Shown: piece after piece, positions 36,061 through 47,551 of the stretch | How positions within the stretch are numbered: position 1 is the stretch's first letter | Layout of the letters: each line of letters opens with the position of its first letter | DNA from: Vombatus ursinus | Lineage: Eukaryota > Chordata > Mammalia > Diprotodontia > Vombatidae | Direction: 5' to 3' | NCBI RefSeq assembly: GCF_900497805.2 | Contig: NW_020954582.1 | Location: 729,083-793,082, forward strand | Length of the DNA: 64,000 nucleotides | Notes under the pieces: generated by a model | The model's database searches: none | What the model was told of the DNA's origin: nothing | What the model saw: the letters and a program-made list of their open reading frames with translations, nothing else | Program-made: the position numbers and the translations under genes

Positions 36061-37429
36061 ATAATTGGCTTTTAATTAGTAGCTACTGAATAGTTTTAAT
36101 TCCATTTATTTGTGTGGAGAAGACTGAACAAATGGGTGACTCTTCAGTGAACCTTCTCCCAAGCCAATCGGTGAGCACATGCTAAGGGCCCTGCCTGTTC
36201 TTAACTCTGGGGGTGCCGGGAGAAACACGGAGCCGTCCCTGCTTGAGAGCAGCTGCTCCAGAAATAGGTGGAAGATGAACTCCATTTCCTTCGGTTTTAT
36301 GTAGATTGAACTGTCGTGTTGCTTCCCTTTCTCATCTGTGAGGAGCAGTCTCTGATGGGGGATTTGTGGTGTGACATTTGGCCGTCTGTTTATGTTCCTG
36401 GTGAATCGCAGGCTTTTGGTGAGTTGCTTGCTTCAGTGGCAGGCACTTTACTTGCCATCTGAGTGAGTATAGGAACATTGAGCCAGTCTGCTCCGAGCGT
36501 TGTGCTGTCCTGGAAGGAGCCTCTGCGGAGTCAGAGCTTTGACCGCCACTCTCCCATTCGTTCGTTCGTTACCCAGGTGACCCTGGATCAGTCAGCTTCT
36601 CTTGAACCTCAGTTGCCTCAACTGAAAAATGAGTAGATTGGAATAGATGATCTTGTAGATCCCAGATTCCACTTACTCAGGTGTATTTCAATCTGTAAAT
36701 CGAACTTCTTTTCCATTTATCTCTGTAAATAATTTCGAAGATGTGCTCCAGTGGGAAAGACAAAATCACTTAGAGATTCATCAATGTATTATAAAGTCAT
36801 TCTTCTACACTTTCAGAGTAATGTGAGAAAATCAGTTTTCCTGTTTTAGGGGTGGGGGGTGGGGTTGGGAAGGTGGGATCTAGTTTTGTTATTTCATCCG
36901 TATTGTGATTTCATATTGAGGAGATGCCACAGATATAATTCTACTGTAGTTTAAAAATTTAGAGAGGTGACTAGGGCGTTGCGACATTGTGATTTGCCCA
37001 GAGTCACACAATCATTTGGAGCCAGAGATTGGACTTGAACCCAGGTTTTCCTGGCAGGCTTGCCAGGGGTGGGGAAGAATAATAATAATAAGGATTTGTT
37101 CTTAATAAAAGGATTTGTTCTGTAAACTTGGACTCAGTCCAAAGGCTGCACCCAACTCCCTGAAAGGCCACCTGTGGCCTCAAAGCTGCAGGTTCCCCAC
37201 CCCCAAACTATGCTGTACTGCTCCTCTCTAGATAGCACTTAAAAAAGATAACCCTGAAGTGCCAATGTGGTGGTAATTTGCCCCCTTTCTCTCTCCCTTC
37301 CTTGCTAATAAGCAGACACATGATCCATTTTTAATGGACTTTTGAAAAGATAGTATAAGCTCACAAGATTTCCTGCCAGAAATGTGATTTATTTTTATTC
37401 TGATATTACTTTATAGGGTTCTTCCTTTT
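36061..37429. other. Mostly unique; one MIR-like segment
   Basis: 36520-36670 looks like a sense MIR (gaaccgtcctgg-type head eroded; cttgaacctcagttgcctca is clear). 36960-37060 is an antisense MIR-like core (gatttgcccagagtcacaca). (TTCG)n-like motif at 36558-36570. No gene. Confidence 0.4.
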
Positions 37430-37640
37430 CACCTCTGTCTTCTGGCTTCCTTCAGATCTCGCTTCAAAGGCCGCAGTGGGCGGGCAGCCTTTCCTAGTCC
37501 TCCTTCATCTTCGTGCCTGCCCACTGAGGTTTTCCCTGGTTTGGCCTGTGTAGATCTTGTTTGTGTGTGATTGTTTGCATGTTGTTTCCCTGGTAGACTG
37601 AGCTTCCTGGGAGCAGGAGTTTGAACACATGGTAATAATC
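37430..37640 (+). repeat. L2-type LINE 3' region
   Basis: cttccttcagatctcgcttc, gcctttcctagtcctccttc and a diverged terminus (gactgagcttcctgggagca). Confidence 0.65.
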
Positions 37641-38075
37641 AATAATTTGTCCACTTGACTTTAGAAGAGATAGGAGGTGTGATCTGTTTTAAATAGAGAG
37701 ATAATTACAATCTGCTGCTGCTACTTATATTTAAAAAATAAATAAAATGCCTGTATGAGAGGCCAGAAAGGAAAGTTTGGAATTAAAAATATTTTTAAAA
37801 GTTGTTTTCTTCCCCAGATTTCATTGAGCTACAAAAATTTGTGCATGTGTATTTATGAGAGGGCCTTTGAAAGTACATTTCTAATTCGCTTTATTTTGTT
37901 TCTGACCACCCCTAATATGAAGATACTACCTATTTCATAGGCAATTCCAAAAAAATCATGTTTAAGTTTTTTCAAAGATGTTATGCTATGTAAATGTTAA
38001 GTATCATGATTATTTTCTCCACAAATAGTTGTAAAATGACACTTTTAGTAATTACATTGTGATTTTCCTTCACAG
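37641..38075. other. Unique AT-rich sequence
   Basis: No gene or repeat recognised; precedes the candidate non-coding exon. Confidence 0.4.
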
Positions 38076-38213
38076 ATATGGAGCTGTGCTAATATAACCC
38101 CATAAATAATTAAGAATCGAAGCCTCATTATAGTAACATGGACATTAACAGTGATAATACAGATAAATACAGAAGCCTGGGAATCATGATTTAAGTGAAG
38201 CCCCTGTCCAAAG
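38076..38213 (+). other. Candidate non-coding 5' exon (predicted from splice signals)
   Basis: A 138-bp block is flanked by a good acceptor (gattttccttcacag, AG at 38074-38075) and a near-consensus donor (ccaaag|gtaagaa, GT at 38214). It lies in non-repetitive sequence on the same strand as, and 7.8 kb upstream of, the ZZZ3 coding exon. It has no long reading frame, but two short uORFs: 38078-38092 and 38138-38194 (18 codons, starting MDINSDNTDKYRSLG). ZZZ3 is known to have leader exons upstream of its first coding exon. That this block is one of them is an inference; chance AG/GT pairs are common. Confidence 0.35.
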
Positions 38214-39639
38214 GTAAGAAAAAGAGGACTTTTCATTAGTAGAAATGATTAATTGAGAATCATAAGCTAACTGTGTGTAATGAACATGTGTGTGGAGGCC
38301 CTTTTCTCTGCTGAGAATGTTGTTGAAATGAGGCAGGGTCATTAGCTTCTAGAACCAGGGTTCTAGAGTGAGGACGAAAGGTTCGCTTTTGGTCCTTAGG
38401 TCCTGGGAGAGACACTGGGAAGGCCTGAATCCTTTCTTCTCCATTGGTGAAATGGAATGAGACCTCCCACTGTCCCCCCCCACAGTGCATTTGGTCAGGG
38501 CTGTCTTTTTGAAAGACTGGCTCTTTTTTTCCTAGTGTTAACTTTGCTTAGATAGCAGTAGAGTTTTCATAGTTAGACAGCTTGGCTGCCTAAGACTTTT
38601 CTTGCTGAAAAATTTTAGCAGGCTTTAGGGCAGTTTTGTGAGTGGCTGAGTCTTGAGTCCTTATTCCTTCCTCCTTAAATCTAATGGCAATACATTGGTC
38701 TGTTAGGTAAAGAACCTAGGACACATTTTGAGCTCTAGGCTTAAAGTGAACCGACTTTTAGAGCTTAAACAATTCACTTTGCTGTGTGATGGAAATGGTA
38801 ATTCTATTGACCAGCTTTTAAAAATAATAGCTTTGCTTAATTATCCCGGGTATACCCCCAGATCTCATTGTAGACCATTCATTTTTCTCCCCTTTGTGGT
38901 GGTATATTAGAATTCTACCTCTGAAAAGAATGACATTTAGAGAAATCATAAATTTCAACTCTGATCAACCCAGTTCCTTGGGAAATGTGTGGTCTTCCCC
39001 CCCTCCCCCCCAATTAATTGACTTGGTTAAATGAATTACTCAGAAAAAACCTCTTTATTCTTAGGCTTTTTGAAAATCTTTCTAAAATGCCTTTCTTCCT
39101 GACCTCAGAAAGAGGAAATACTGGTGGAGTAAAGCGCTTGTTTGTTAAGTGAGGTTCCTAGATTGTTCCCGACAGCTCGTGCTTTGGCAGACTTGAAAAA
39201 GTTTTAAAATCCTCTGTGTTAGCCTGCCTTGTTAGTTTGCTTCCCTGGAAAGTGAAATGTAGATGCTGTTCTTGTTGATGGAGATTTTACTCGCCTTGAG
39301 CCTGTGATGACCTTGCAGGTGCATGTCATCGAGATGAGCCTGTTGTCTGACCTGTCCTTGGAGCAGGAATCCCTTCTCCAGGCCCCAGCCACGTCTGGCT
39401 CCAGTTGGAAGCAAGGTTCTTTCTGTGCTGACCACCATCGGCCTTTTCTCAGTTGTGTCTGCTTTCTCAGGCTAGGAAGAGGGAATCTTAATTTCAATTC
39501 TGCACAGTCACCCTTCCCCTTCCAGTGTTTCAATGCTGTGGCTGTGGCCGTGTTGTCTTTTTTCTGGGCTTAATGTTCCTGTTCCTTACTCAGTTCTTTT
39601 GTGCCTTGATTTTGGATGCTTCAGCTTGTGATGGGGAGC
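38214..39639. other. Unique intron-like sequence
   Basis: No repeat or supported gene. C-rich tracts at 38475-38482 and 38997-39010. Confidence 0.45.
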
Positions 39640-39885
39640 AAGGGAAGGGAAGAAGCATTTGTGTAGGGCCTACTGTGCACTAGCACTGTGTTCAGCTTTT
39701 ACAAATAGGATCTCATCTTATCCTCACTACAACCCTGGGAGATAGGAGCTGCTATAATCTCTATTTGGCACTTGAGGAAACTGAGACAGACAGGTTAAGT
39801 GACTTGCCCAGGGTTACTGGGCTAATAAGTGTCCAAAGGACCAAAGTCAGGTCCCCCTGACTCCAGGCCCAGGACCCCAGAAGAC
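39640..39885 (-). repeat. MIR-type SINE
   Basis: aggatctcatcttatcctca, cactacaaccctgggagata, cttgaggaaactgagacaga and gacttgcccagggttactgg. Confidence 0.88.
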
Positions 39886-40720
39886 ACTTTGGCACACCCT
39901 CGTAGGTGATACGGTGCCACCGAGGGAGGCTATAGCCAGAATCTCTCTCCTCCCCATGCTCTGGACAATATCCTTTTTAAATGCATCTTAATATCACATC
40001 ATATTGTCTACCACATTGTATTCTTGACGTAGGGTGGTGTAGATAGAGAGCTAGCCTTGGTGCCAGCACAACCCGAGCCCAAGGCTCGTTTCTGAAATGT
40101 AGTGATTGAAGGAGGAAAACTAACCCGATTTTAGGCAGGTGTGTAAAACTTTCAGTCACTCCACAGTTGTTGATCTCCATTGGTGCAAAGAGTTTCTTCA
40201 CTAGTGAAATTGTGAGTCTTGACCAAACACTCATGTTGTTGATTCCCAGGGAGTTCCATAGGAAAATCTGCATTTGTAGGTCACAAAACACCCTGTGTCT
40301 TTCTAGCCACAGCTTCTCCTTTCCTAGATGTGTGCAGTTGGTTTTGAAAGCCAGTACTGGACTTTTATGTTTGCCTAAATTAAAATTTTATCTTGTCAAA
40401 CTCTGCCCATGGCTTACCTTGATTAATGATTTAAACTTCTTTGTATTCACTCTCCTCAGCTTTAGGTCATCTGTAAATTTTGTAAGTGATAAAAGCCTTC
40501 CGGCCCTTGATTGAGAACATTGTTGAAATGGCCCCTTTGCGACCACAGTCTCTAAGGGAGTGCCTCAGGGTCTTCTTTCTAGAGCAGGAAGAGATCTTGG
40601 CCCTCTTTTTATTGACTAAAACATGAGGCCCGGGGAACTTCAGTGACTAGTTAAAAGTCGCATTCATTAATGGCCAAGTTAGGGTTTGAATCCAAGTCTT
40701 TGGACTCTAAACATGATTCT
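39886..40720. repeat. Weak CR1/L3-like fragment and unassigned sequence
   Basis: 40430-40560 (aggtcatctgtaaattttgt; attgagaacattgttgaaat) resembles the same old LINE type as 6440-6680. 40600-40700 is an eroded MIR-like core. Tentative. Confidence 0.35.
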
Positions 40721-43700
40721 GGAGCACCCATCAGTCCATTTGTGTGGGTACCCTTTGTGATCGGTGTTCAGTTCTGACCCTAGCTGATTGGATTCTTCTG
40801 TCCATGTTTCTTTATCTTGTGATGGACAGTCATCATTTCAAGTTCTTTAAAATTTGTTGCTTTTGTGGCAGTTTCTTGAAAGTAGGTACATTTTGATCTT
40901 AGACAAGCTATTAATTGCCTCTAAGTGACCTGGGTGCCCTAGTACATTTTGATCTTGGAATAATGATTATTTGACTTTTCAGTCAAATAATCCTCAGATT
41001 CACATAGGAAGCTGTTGCAAGGTAGTCTTACATGGTCAACTTTGTTTAGGGATTTGTTGGTTTCTAATTAAATGATTATGTCTTCTGTCATTTAGCATTC
41101 TTGAGACTAGTGGTCACTTACAGGTGATCCTATGTCCTTGAGATCATGTGTACACCTTGACTTTGAGTAATTTCCCAAAGAGCCCATCTTGTGGGTGGAT
41201 CTCTTTTACCCCTTCCCGAGGGCATTGGCCGACATGTTTCAGAGTTGATTTCTCCTTTAAATAAAGGAACCTGAGATATTCTAATTGCCTTTTGGCTGAA
41301 ATGGAAAGTTTCAATCAATGGATCCTCAGTTTTATTCTGTTATGGTTCCAAATCCTTCAGGATAACAAAAAAGCTCTCCAAAGAGATGGTTTTTCCCCAA
41401 ATGATAGCTCTTTGGTTGTACAGGTAAGTTATCTACGTGCCTTGTGAATTATTGAAGAATGTCGTATTAGTGTATATGGCTTCTCAGTTCTCTCGTCTTT
41501 TACGTAGAAAGTGACAAGTGGATTGTAGACATATAAATTTATGATTATTTTGGTTGTTTAACACCTTATTTATTGAAGGTACAGTGCAAATGACTAGGTA
41601 ATTTGTAAGTAGAGTTATTTCTTCTTATAATAGGGAGCTTCTAGCCCCAGCCAGATCCATCGCAGGGGCTGCTGTATTCTGCTTTTGATACGCTACAGAA
41701 ATTATTAGTAGAGAGGCGGGGAGTAGTCCCTCGAAATAAAACAAGTGGCCATGCTTTGTTGGTAGATGGAATTCACTACTGTATGATTTGAATTGCAGAG
41801 GTGGACGTTCAGAAAAAAAACACTTTTCAGTTATTCCTTGTAGATGATGTAGGTGGACACATAGTTCAGCCTGAGTAATTCCTTCTTTAAAGAATGGTGC
41901 AAGAGATATAGTCTTTATGTTGTTCCTAGATTTTGAATTTATTTTCCAGTGGAAAAATTGGTCTAAACCTTTTCATTTTCATCAATTGGTGTCACCTGGC
42001 TATTAACTAACTTAAAGACCATATCAGCAACCAGTCTTGAGGGCCCTCCTCCAGATCCTCCTTTCTTTGCCTCTTCCATCCTCAGGAGGATGCAGGCAGG
42101 TTTCCTAGATTGCTTCACTAACTCTTGTTCACTTGACACAGTTCGGCATAGATAATCGCATTGACTCTGACGCAGGCCATGTTTGTGGTCCCCCTCACCC
42201 CAAGATTAATCACTTTGTATCACTTTGAGGGGATCTAGGAGTGGGAGTTAAAATAACTCCAGGTGCTGTCTTTTAGCTTTTACTCACCACCTGTCTCTTG
42301 AGGTTTCACAGCCTTCTTCAAAGATTATACCAGGAGCACTGTCTGTCTAAGAGGCTTTTGGTAACTGTTCTCTAATTAAACAGCTTTTTGTCATGTGCTT
42401 CCTGCTTCCATCTGATGATCTTGGTACTGGTTATGAGAGGCTGTAATCAACATGTTTCCATTTCACTTGGGAAATTACCTTGTGGGCTAGAGTGGAAATC
42501 ATGGGAGAGTTGGAATTGGAAACAGATGGAGATAGTGAGGAATATTTCCTGAGAGTTTTGGAATTCTGTTTCTAGATCTTAGAAAGGCAAGAATAGAATA
42601 CAGCTTTATGGAGAGGTATTGAACAACTGAAAATAAAAAAGTGGGAGACATTTTCTAGTGGCTGAGGGCCAGGCCCAATTTCACAGGCGAATTCATTGAT
42701 TAGATGTGTTTTACAGCGATGTGAACATTTAGGGGTTGTCTTTCTGTTTATGTCAGATGTGCTCCCTTTAGTTTTATCCGAAAAGAGCTTTGGTGTGAAT
42801 CTGGTCCGTGTTGGGTGTTGTCCACGTGTCCTTTGCCAAGTAACAGTCCTCTGTGGCCTGGTGCTGTAGCCTTTCTAGTTCCATAGCGATGGTCTTCCTG
42901 CTGGAGCACGGGCAGCCCTCTGCCCCCAGTGCTCCTTCCTAATTCTTGGACGTTGGGCACAAAAATATTGCCCACTCAGCATATTTGAGCTTGACTCATC
43001 CTGTCCCTTAATGCCTGATGTTTCTCTATGAGTCCTTCAGTCCCCCCAGGAGCTTCTCCCTTCTTCTACCCAGTGGATATGAGGGAACCCCCTGCCCAGC
43101 CTCTGGGACTTGACCAGTCGTGATATAGCAGCCCTCAGTGGTGAAGGATGGGGCTTAGACCCTTGGGTGATCGAGATATTTGCACTTGGTCCTTGGCACC
43201 ACGGAATGGGAATGTAGATGTAACCTCACATTCCTTACCCATGTGTTTTTGGTGAGGGACAGGAGAGTAAAAGTGAAAGAAGAATTAACAGGAGGGAGAT
43301 TGTTAAAATATTTTTTTAACTAAAAAATAACTTTCAGATCTTTGGTGTGTAATTGACATGTGATTGGCATATATGGTTCAGTGGAGACCTCTTCTGGCCC
43401 TGATGGGCACACTTGTTGTAAGTTTTCTTAGCCTGTCAGATCCTAGCTTTATTGTAATCTTTTTGTTAATGGTAATAAACACGTGATTTCAGTATAAAAT
43501 CCGAATTAAATCCAAATTTAAAGTTCAGTGACCACTCTGAAGCCTTGCGATAAGGCAGAAGAAGAGAGAGCAGAACAGAGTTTGTTGACTGTTCCAAGTA
43601 CAAATGAGCTATTGTTTTACTTAATTTTGAGAATACTTACAGTTCATTCTAGTTAATGAGGACAGAAACATTTTTAGCCTTTAGAAGACAGTATTTAGTT

Positions 43701-44150
43701 AAAAACCTTTCACATTTTTTCGGTCTTTGAATCAGTGTTAGTAAATAGTGAGCAGAAAGGGATATGGTACATAGAAATTATTTTATCTGCTATTTAAATG
43801 TATTCCTGAATCTGGATTGGTTAAGAAATAAAAGTACCTTATCTCGGAGTCTAGCAGAATTTATGGCAGAGAATAATCTGAATTGGAATCTAGAATTAGG
43901 GTTAGAAGCTTCACCTGAATGTTTGGACTTTAGTGATCATTTTTTCTCATCTGAAATACTATATCTCTGAGGCAGTGTGAGCATAGAATTTCTTTCTAGC
44001 TCAGATGGTTGGCAAGGCAGCCGTTTGTTGAAATCTGTAATTTGAAGGTTAGGATCATTTGGATAGTTGACATATTTTAGCATTAGTTTAAAAATACAAT
44101 GAACGAGCTAGCTAGCTACTTTTGTATGACTTTATAGAATTATAGCCAAG
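40721..44150. other. Unique intron sequence
   Basis: No confident repeat or exon. A perfect 11-bp hairpin stem lies at 40965-40992, and a weak cryptic-exon candidate at 41361-41423 (discussed in findings). Confidence 0.45.
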
Positions 44151-44300
44151 AGGCAGTTCAATGGATAGAGCACCAGCCCTGGAGTCAGGAGGACCTGAGT
44201 TCAAATCTGGCCTCAGACACATAGTATTCACTAGCTTGGGTGACTCTGGGCAAGTCACCTAACTCAATTGCCTACCGCCCCCCCCCCAAGCAAAAAAAAA
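44151..44300 (+). repeat. Marsupial CORE-SINE
   Basis: ggcagttcaatggatagagc, ccctggagtcaggaggacct, tgactctgggcaagtcacct, then a C run and a short A tail (44291-44300). Confidence 0.88.
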
Positions 44301-45990
44301 ATGTTTAGAATTACAGCCCATAGTGTCTGAACAGCATAGGATTGTCTGTTATTTGTGAGCATTTGCCTTTGTTAATGATTTAGCTTCTATAATTGAAGCT
44401 TCAGTTCGATGCTGTATTTCCTTTGTACCTTCTTTCTGGCTTTTAATATTTTTCCAGCATCTGTCACCTTCAGATTAGAGTCTCATCCATGGGCTTATGA
44501 AGAAAGTTATATTATTTTGAATATTGGGCTCCCTTTCCTTCTTCCCTCCTTCTTTGAAAAGAAATTTCCAGTTTATTAGAATTTCTTTTTTCATGAAGTT
44601 GAAATTTACAGTTAGTGCTTTGAATGGAAAAAAATAGTTCATAATTTTGACACAGACATTAAACAAAAGGGAATTGCAGGTCAGATCCCATTATGATAAA
44701 TACCATGGCAATGAAAGATTTACCGTATTTACCATATCTTTCCGTGTTCTGCCTAAGATAACAGTGATTATGGTCTGTTAACAGTGCAGTGAACAAAAGT
44801 GCTGCCATTATGTATCAGGGGAGTGACGGTGCTGAGACTGTGTTTCCAGTACTGCTTTGGTGGGTGTTTAACATTCTCCAGACAAAACTTTAATGAAGAA
44901 TGCATACCATACTTTACAACAAAAAGTTTAAAACATTTGTGTGTGTGCCTTTTCCAGGGCTCTTCTGGGTTCCCATACACATCATATAACAAACCACATG
45001 ATGCTAGCACTTAGCATAGTGCCTGGCACGTATTAGGTGCTTAATAAATGTTGATTGATTGATACTTAGTTTGGGCTCTAGGGGGAGTGTCATGACAGTC
45101 CTTCAGTCATTGAAAGTTACTTGTTAGTACTTGGAAACGTTGTAGTAGAGGGGGAGCTTGGCCTCTATCCTCCAGTGGAAGTGGGGGTGTAAAGCTGCAG
45201 TGCACCATGTCAAAATTGTACAGAAGAAAGGGGGGGCAGTAGTCGTAGACGCATCCGCCAGGAATTGGCTTCTGCTGCTCCTTCCCTCAGATGTCTCAGC
45301 GCCCCCCCCCCCCAGGAAAAGCAGAGCAAAACCAAACTGTGGCCCAAACTAGAACAATATTGGCACCCCAGAGATCCAGGAAATTAAGCAAGGAAAGGGA
45401 CAGGTAGTGGATGTTTTTATCGCATCTTGAAATCAGATGACTGACTGCTTCAGAGATTTTCTCTTTGGAGGACTTCTCTTCACTTAGTAATTCTCTATCC
45501 CATTTGCAGAGACTGAACTTGCAATGCCACTTCTAACCACTTCAGGCCACGAATGTGATTTCTAACCCCCTGATTGCAACAAAATTCCACTGGAAAGAAC
45601 CCTCTTTTAGATGCCGAAGGGGAGTTTGTTGTAATGGGATTTGACTTGTAACTCATTTTTAGTAAGGAAGGATTGAAAAGAGCAGACTGCCCCCTACCTC
45701 CCTGCTGGGAATAGTATGAGGACAGATGAAAACTGATTTCAGAAATTTTAGAAGAACAAAATTTTTATTGTATAAGTTCAAGACGATGGTAAAACCAGTC
45801 TGGAATAATGTCTAACAATCATTAAAAAAAAACCTCAGAAACTTTTGGGGGAGCACTATCCATGCAATGCCCGAGTAGATCTGCTTGGAAATATTAATGA
45901 AGGGTTTTTATGTGACCTGATTGATAAATTTAATGTTAGCTGAACTTCCATTAAAAAGTTATAACTTTAAATCTGATCTTTGTGGCTATA
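44301..45990. other. Intron upstream of the ZZZ3 exon
   Basis: Mostly unique. 45005-45065 is a sense L2 terminus (acttagcatagtgcctggca; ttaataaatgttgattgatt). 12-C run at 45302-45313. No other exon found. Confidence 0.5.
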
Positions 45991-46034
45991 TTAACTATGA
46001 CCTTTTTCTCATTATTTTGTTTACGTTTTTGAAG
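45991..46034 (+). promoter_or_regulatory. ZZZ3: 3' splice site of the ZZZ3 coding exon
   Basis: A branch-point-like ttaac lies at 45991-45995, followed by a pyrimidine-rich stretch (cctttttctc..ttttgtttacgttttt) and an AG at 46033-46034. The branch A is about 40 nt from the AG, a normal distance. This places about 51 nt of 5' untranslated sequence before the ATG at 46086. Confidence 0.75.
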
Positions 46035-47551
46035 GTTTCCCAATGAGTGGATCAGGATGACCGTAATGTAGGGATTTGCCATAGTATGGCTGCTTCTCGG
46101 TCTACTCGTGTCACAAGATCAACAGTGGGGTTAAACGGCTTGGATGAAACTTTTTGTGGTAGAACTTTAAGGAATCGTAGTATTGCTCACCCTGAAGAAG
46201 GATCTCCCCATTGTCAGGTGCGCTCCAGATCACCAAAGAAGAGACCAGAGTCTGTGCAAACTCAGAAAGGGGCCAGCAGCACCAGGGCCGCTGACCTAAG
46301 ACCGCCAGGTACTCGAGAGCTGTGGGTAAGCCCGAGGAAAAGAGGACTTTCTTCTTCAGAAAAGGATGTCGAGAGACACGCTGCAGAAAACTGTGAGAGG
46401 AGGCCCACGGAAGCGGCTTCCCCCATCTTCAAGCGCCTGAAGCGCTGTCTGCGCTCTGAGGCCCTGAGTAGCTCGGAGGAAGAGTCCCCTGCCAAAGCCA
46501 GCCAGGAGGGCTCCCCAGAGCGGCATCGCTCCACAGTGGACAATGGTGCTGATTCCCCAGGGGCCAAACGAGCTTGTCGATGCCTTCTACTGGATGATTG
46601 TGAGAAAAGGGAAGTTAAAAAGGTGAATGCCAGCAGGGAAGGGTCCCCGAGCCCTGCTGTCGTGGAAGAAGGCGCAGGCTTTCGGGCTTTTAATGGGGTT
46701 GATGACAGTGACTCTGCTCTCCTCCACTGTGATGACTGTCAGCTTGATGGGAACCCCAGACAGAACAGTCCTGGTTCCTGTATGCTGCAGGACCAGCCGG
46801 TAGCTGAAAATGGGGATTCAGATGCCCATTCCTCCCGTTTGCTTGAGAGTAGGAAAGAAGAGAGCGTTGTAGACCATAATGTGCCTTGCACAAATTCACA
46901 AGTGCAGGTCAAGTTGGAGGACCACAGAATAGGAGCTGCCTGCCTGCGTGAGGAGCCCGCGCGTGAGCTGACTCCCGAGCCAGCTCCAGTGCCCTTTCCT
47001 GAAATTCAGCCGTCTTTAAGGGATTCTGAGGAAGAAGTAGACGTGGTAGGAGATAGCGCCTCCCGTGAGAACACCAGCAGTGCTGGCGGGGCTAGTCATG
47101 CCAGGGCTCCCATCTCAGGAGAGCCTGTCCCCGCGCCTGCCCCGGACTGTGTTTCTGCTCCAATGACCTCTTTGTTCGAACCCCAAGAGCACCGCTACAC
47201 ATTGAGAACTTCGCCAAGGAGGGCTGCCCCGAGCAAAGGTAGTCCCACAAAAAATAACTCTCCTTGTAGAGAAAATGGACAAATGGAGGAGAACCATCTT
47301 AGTCCAGCAGAAAAGAATGTCCCTCTTAGCGTTAATGTCAATGGTTCTCCCACAGACTCTGAGGACGGTCCTCAGACTGGAAAGGGGACGAGCTGTGATC
47401 CTGGATCGCCACCCCTGGAGGCCAGGCTCCCTCCTGGGTACGTGGCGCCTGCCAAAGAGAGTGCCGCCCTTCGAGCCCCAGAGGAGGACGAGGAGGAGCC
47501 TGACGTGTATTACTTTGAGTCAGATCATGTGGCATTGAAACACAACAAAGA
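46035..47551 (+). CDS. ZZZ3: ZZZ3, large 5' coding exon (N-terminal ~488 residues; gene continues downstream)
   Basis: ZZZ3 is a nuclear subunit of the ATAC histone acetyltransferase complex; its C-terminal ZZ finger reads the histone H3 tail. This exon encodes only the N-terminal, mostly disordered part. The start codon is ATG 46086: A at -3 and G at +4 make a strong context, and an in-frame TGA at 46044-46046 excludes an earlier start. The protein begins [20 protein letters not shown], which I recognise as ZZZ3. Other landmarks are many SP/SPR sites, a basic patch FKRLKRCLR (115-123), acidic [12 protein letters not shown] (313-324), [14 protein letters not shown] (369-382) and [16 protein letters not shown] (473-488). 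No SANT or ZZ domain is present, as expected for this exon. The frame runs into TAA (47559) after HNKEYV, so the exon must end first. GTATGT at 47552 is the better donor and would restore the Asp-Tyr-Gln I recall after HNK in other mammals; GTGTAA at 47556 is the alternative. The exon is clearly richer in G+C than the flanking intron. Confidence 0.93.
46043..46071 (+). promoter_or_regulatory. Two overlapping upstream ORFs in the ZZZ3 5' leader
   Basis: The first uORF (46043-46060) reads M-S-G-S-G-stop in a weak start context (C at -3). The second (46057-46071) reads M-T-V-M-stop, and its last two codons are themselves a minimal ATG-TAG. The second stop ends 14 nt before the main ATG. They are in the mature leader only if the acceptor at 46034 is used. 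An effect on translation is an inference. Confidence 0.55.

Noticed and set aside
46047-46085. In-frame extension of ZZZ3 upstream of the ATG
   Set aside because: It begins at GTG after an in-frame TGA (46044). The ATG at 46086 has a strong context and gives the known N-terminus.
46262-46567. Open frame antisense to the ZZZ3 exon
   Set aside because: A shadow of the GC-rich coding strand; no independent evidence.
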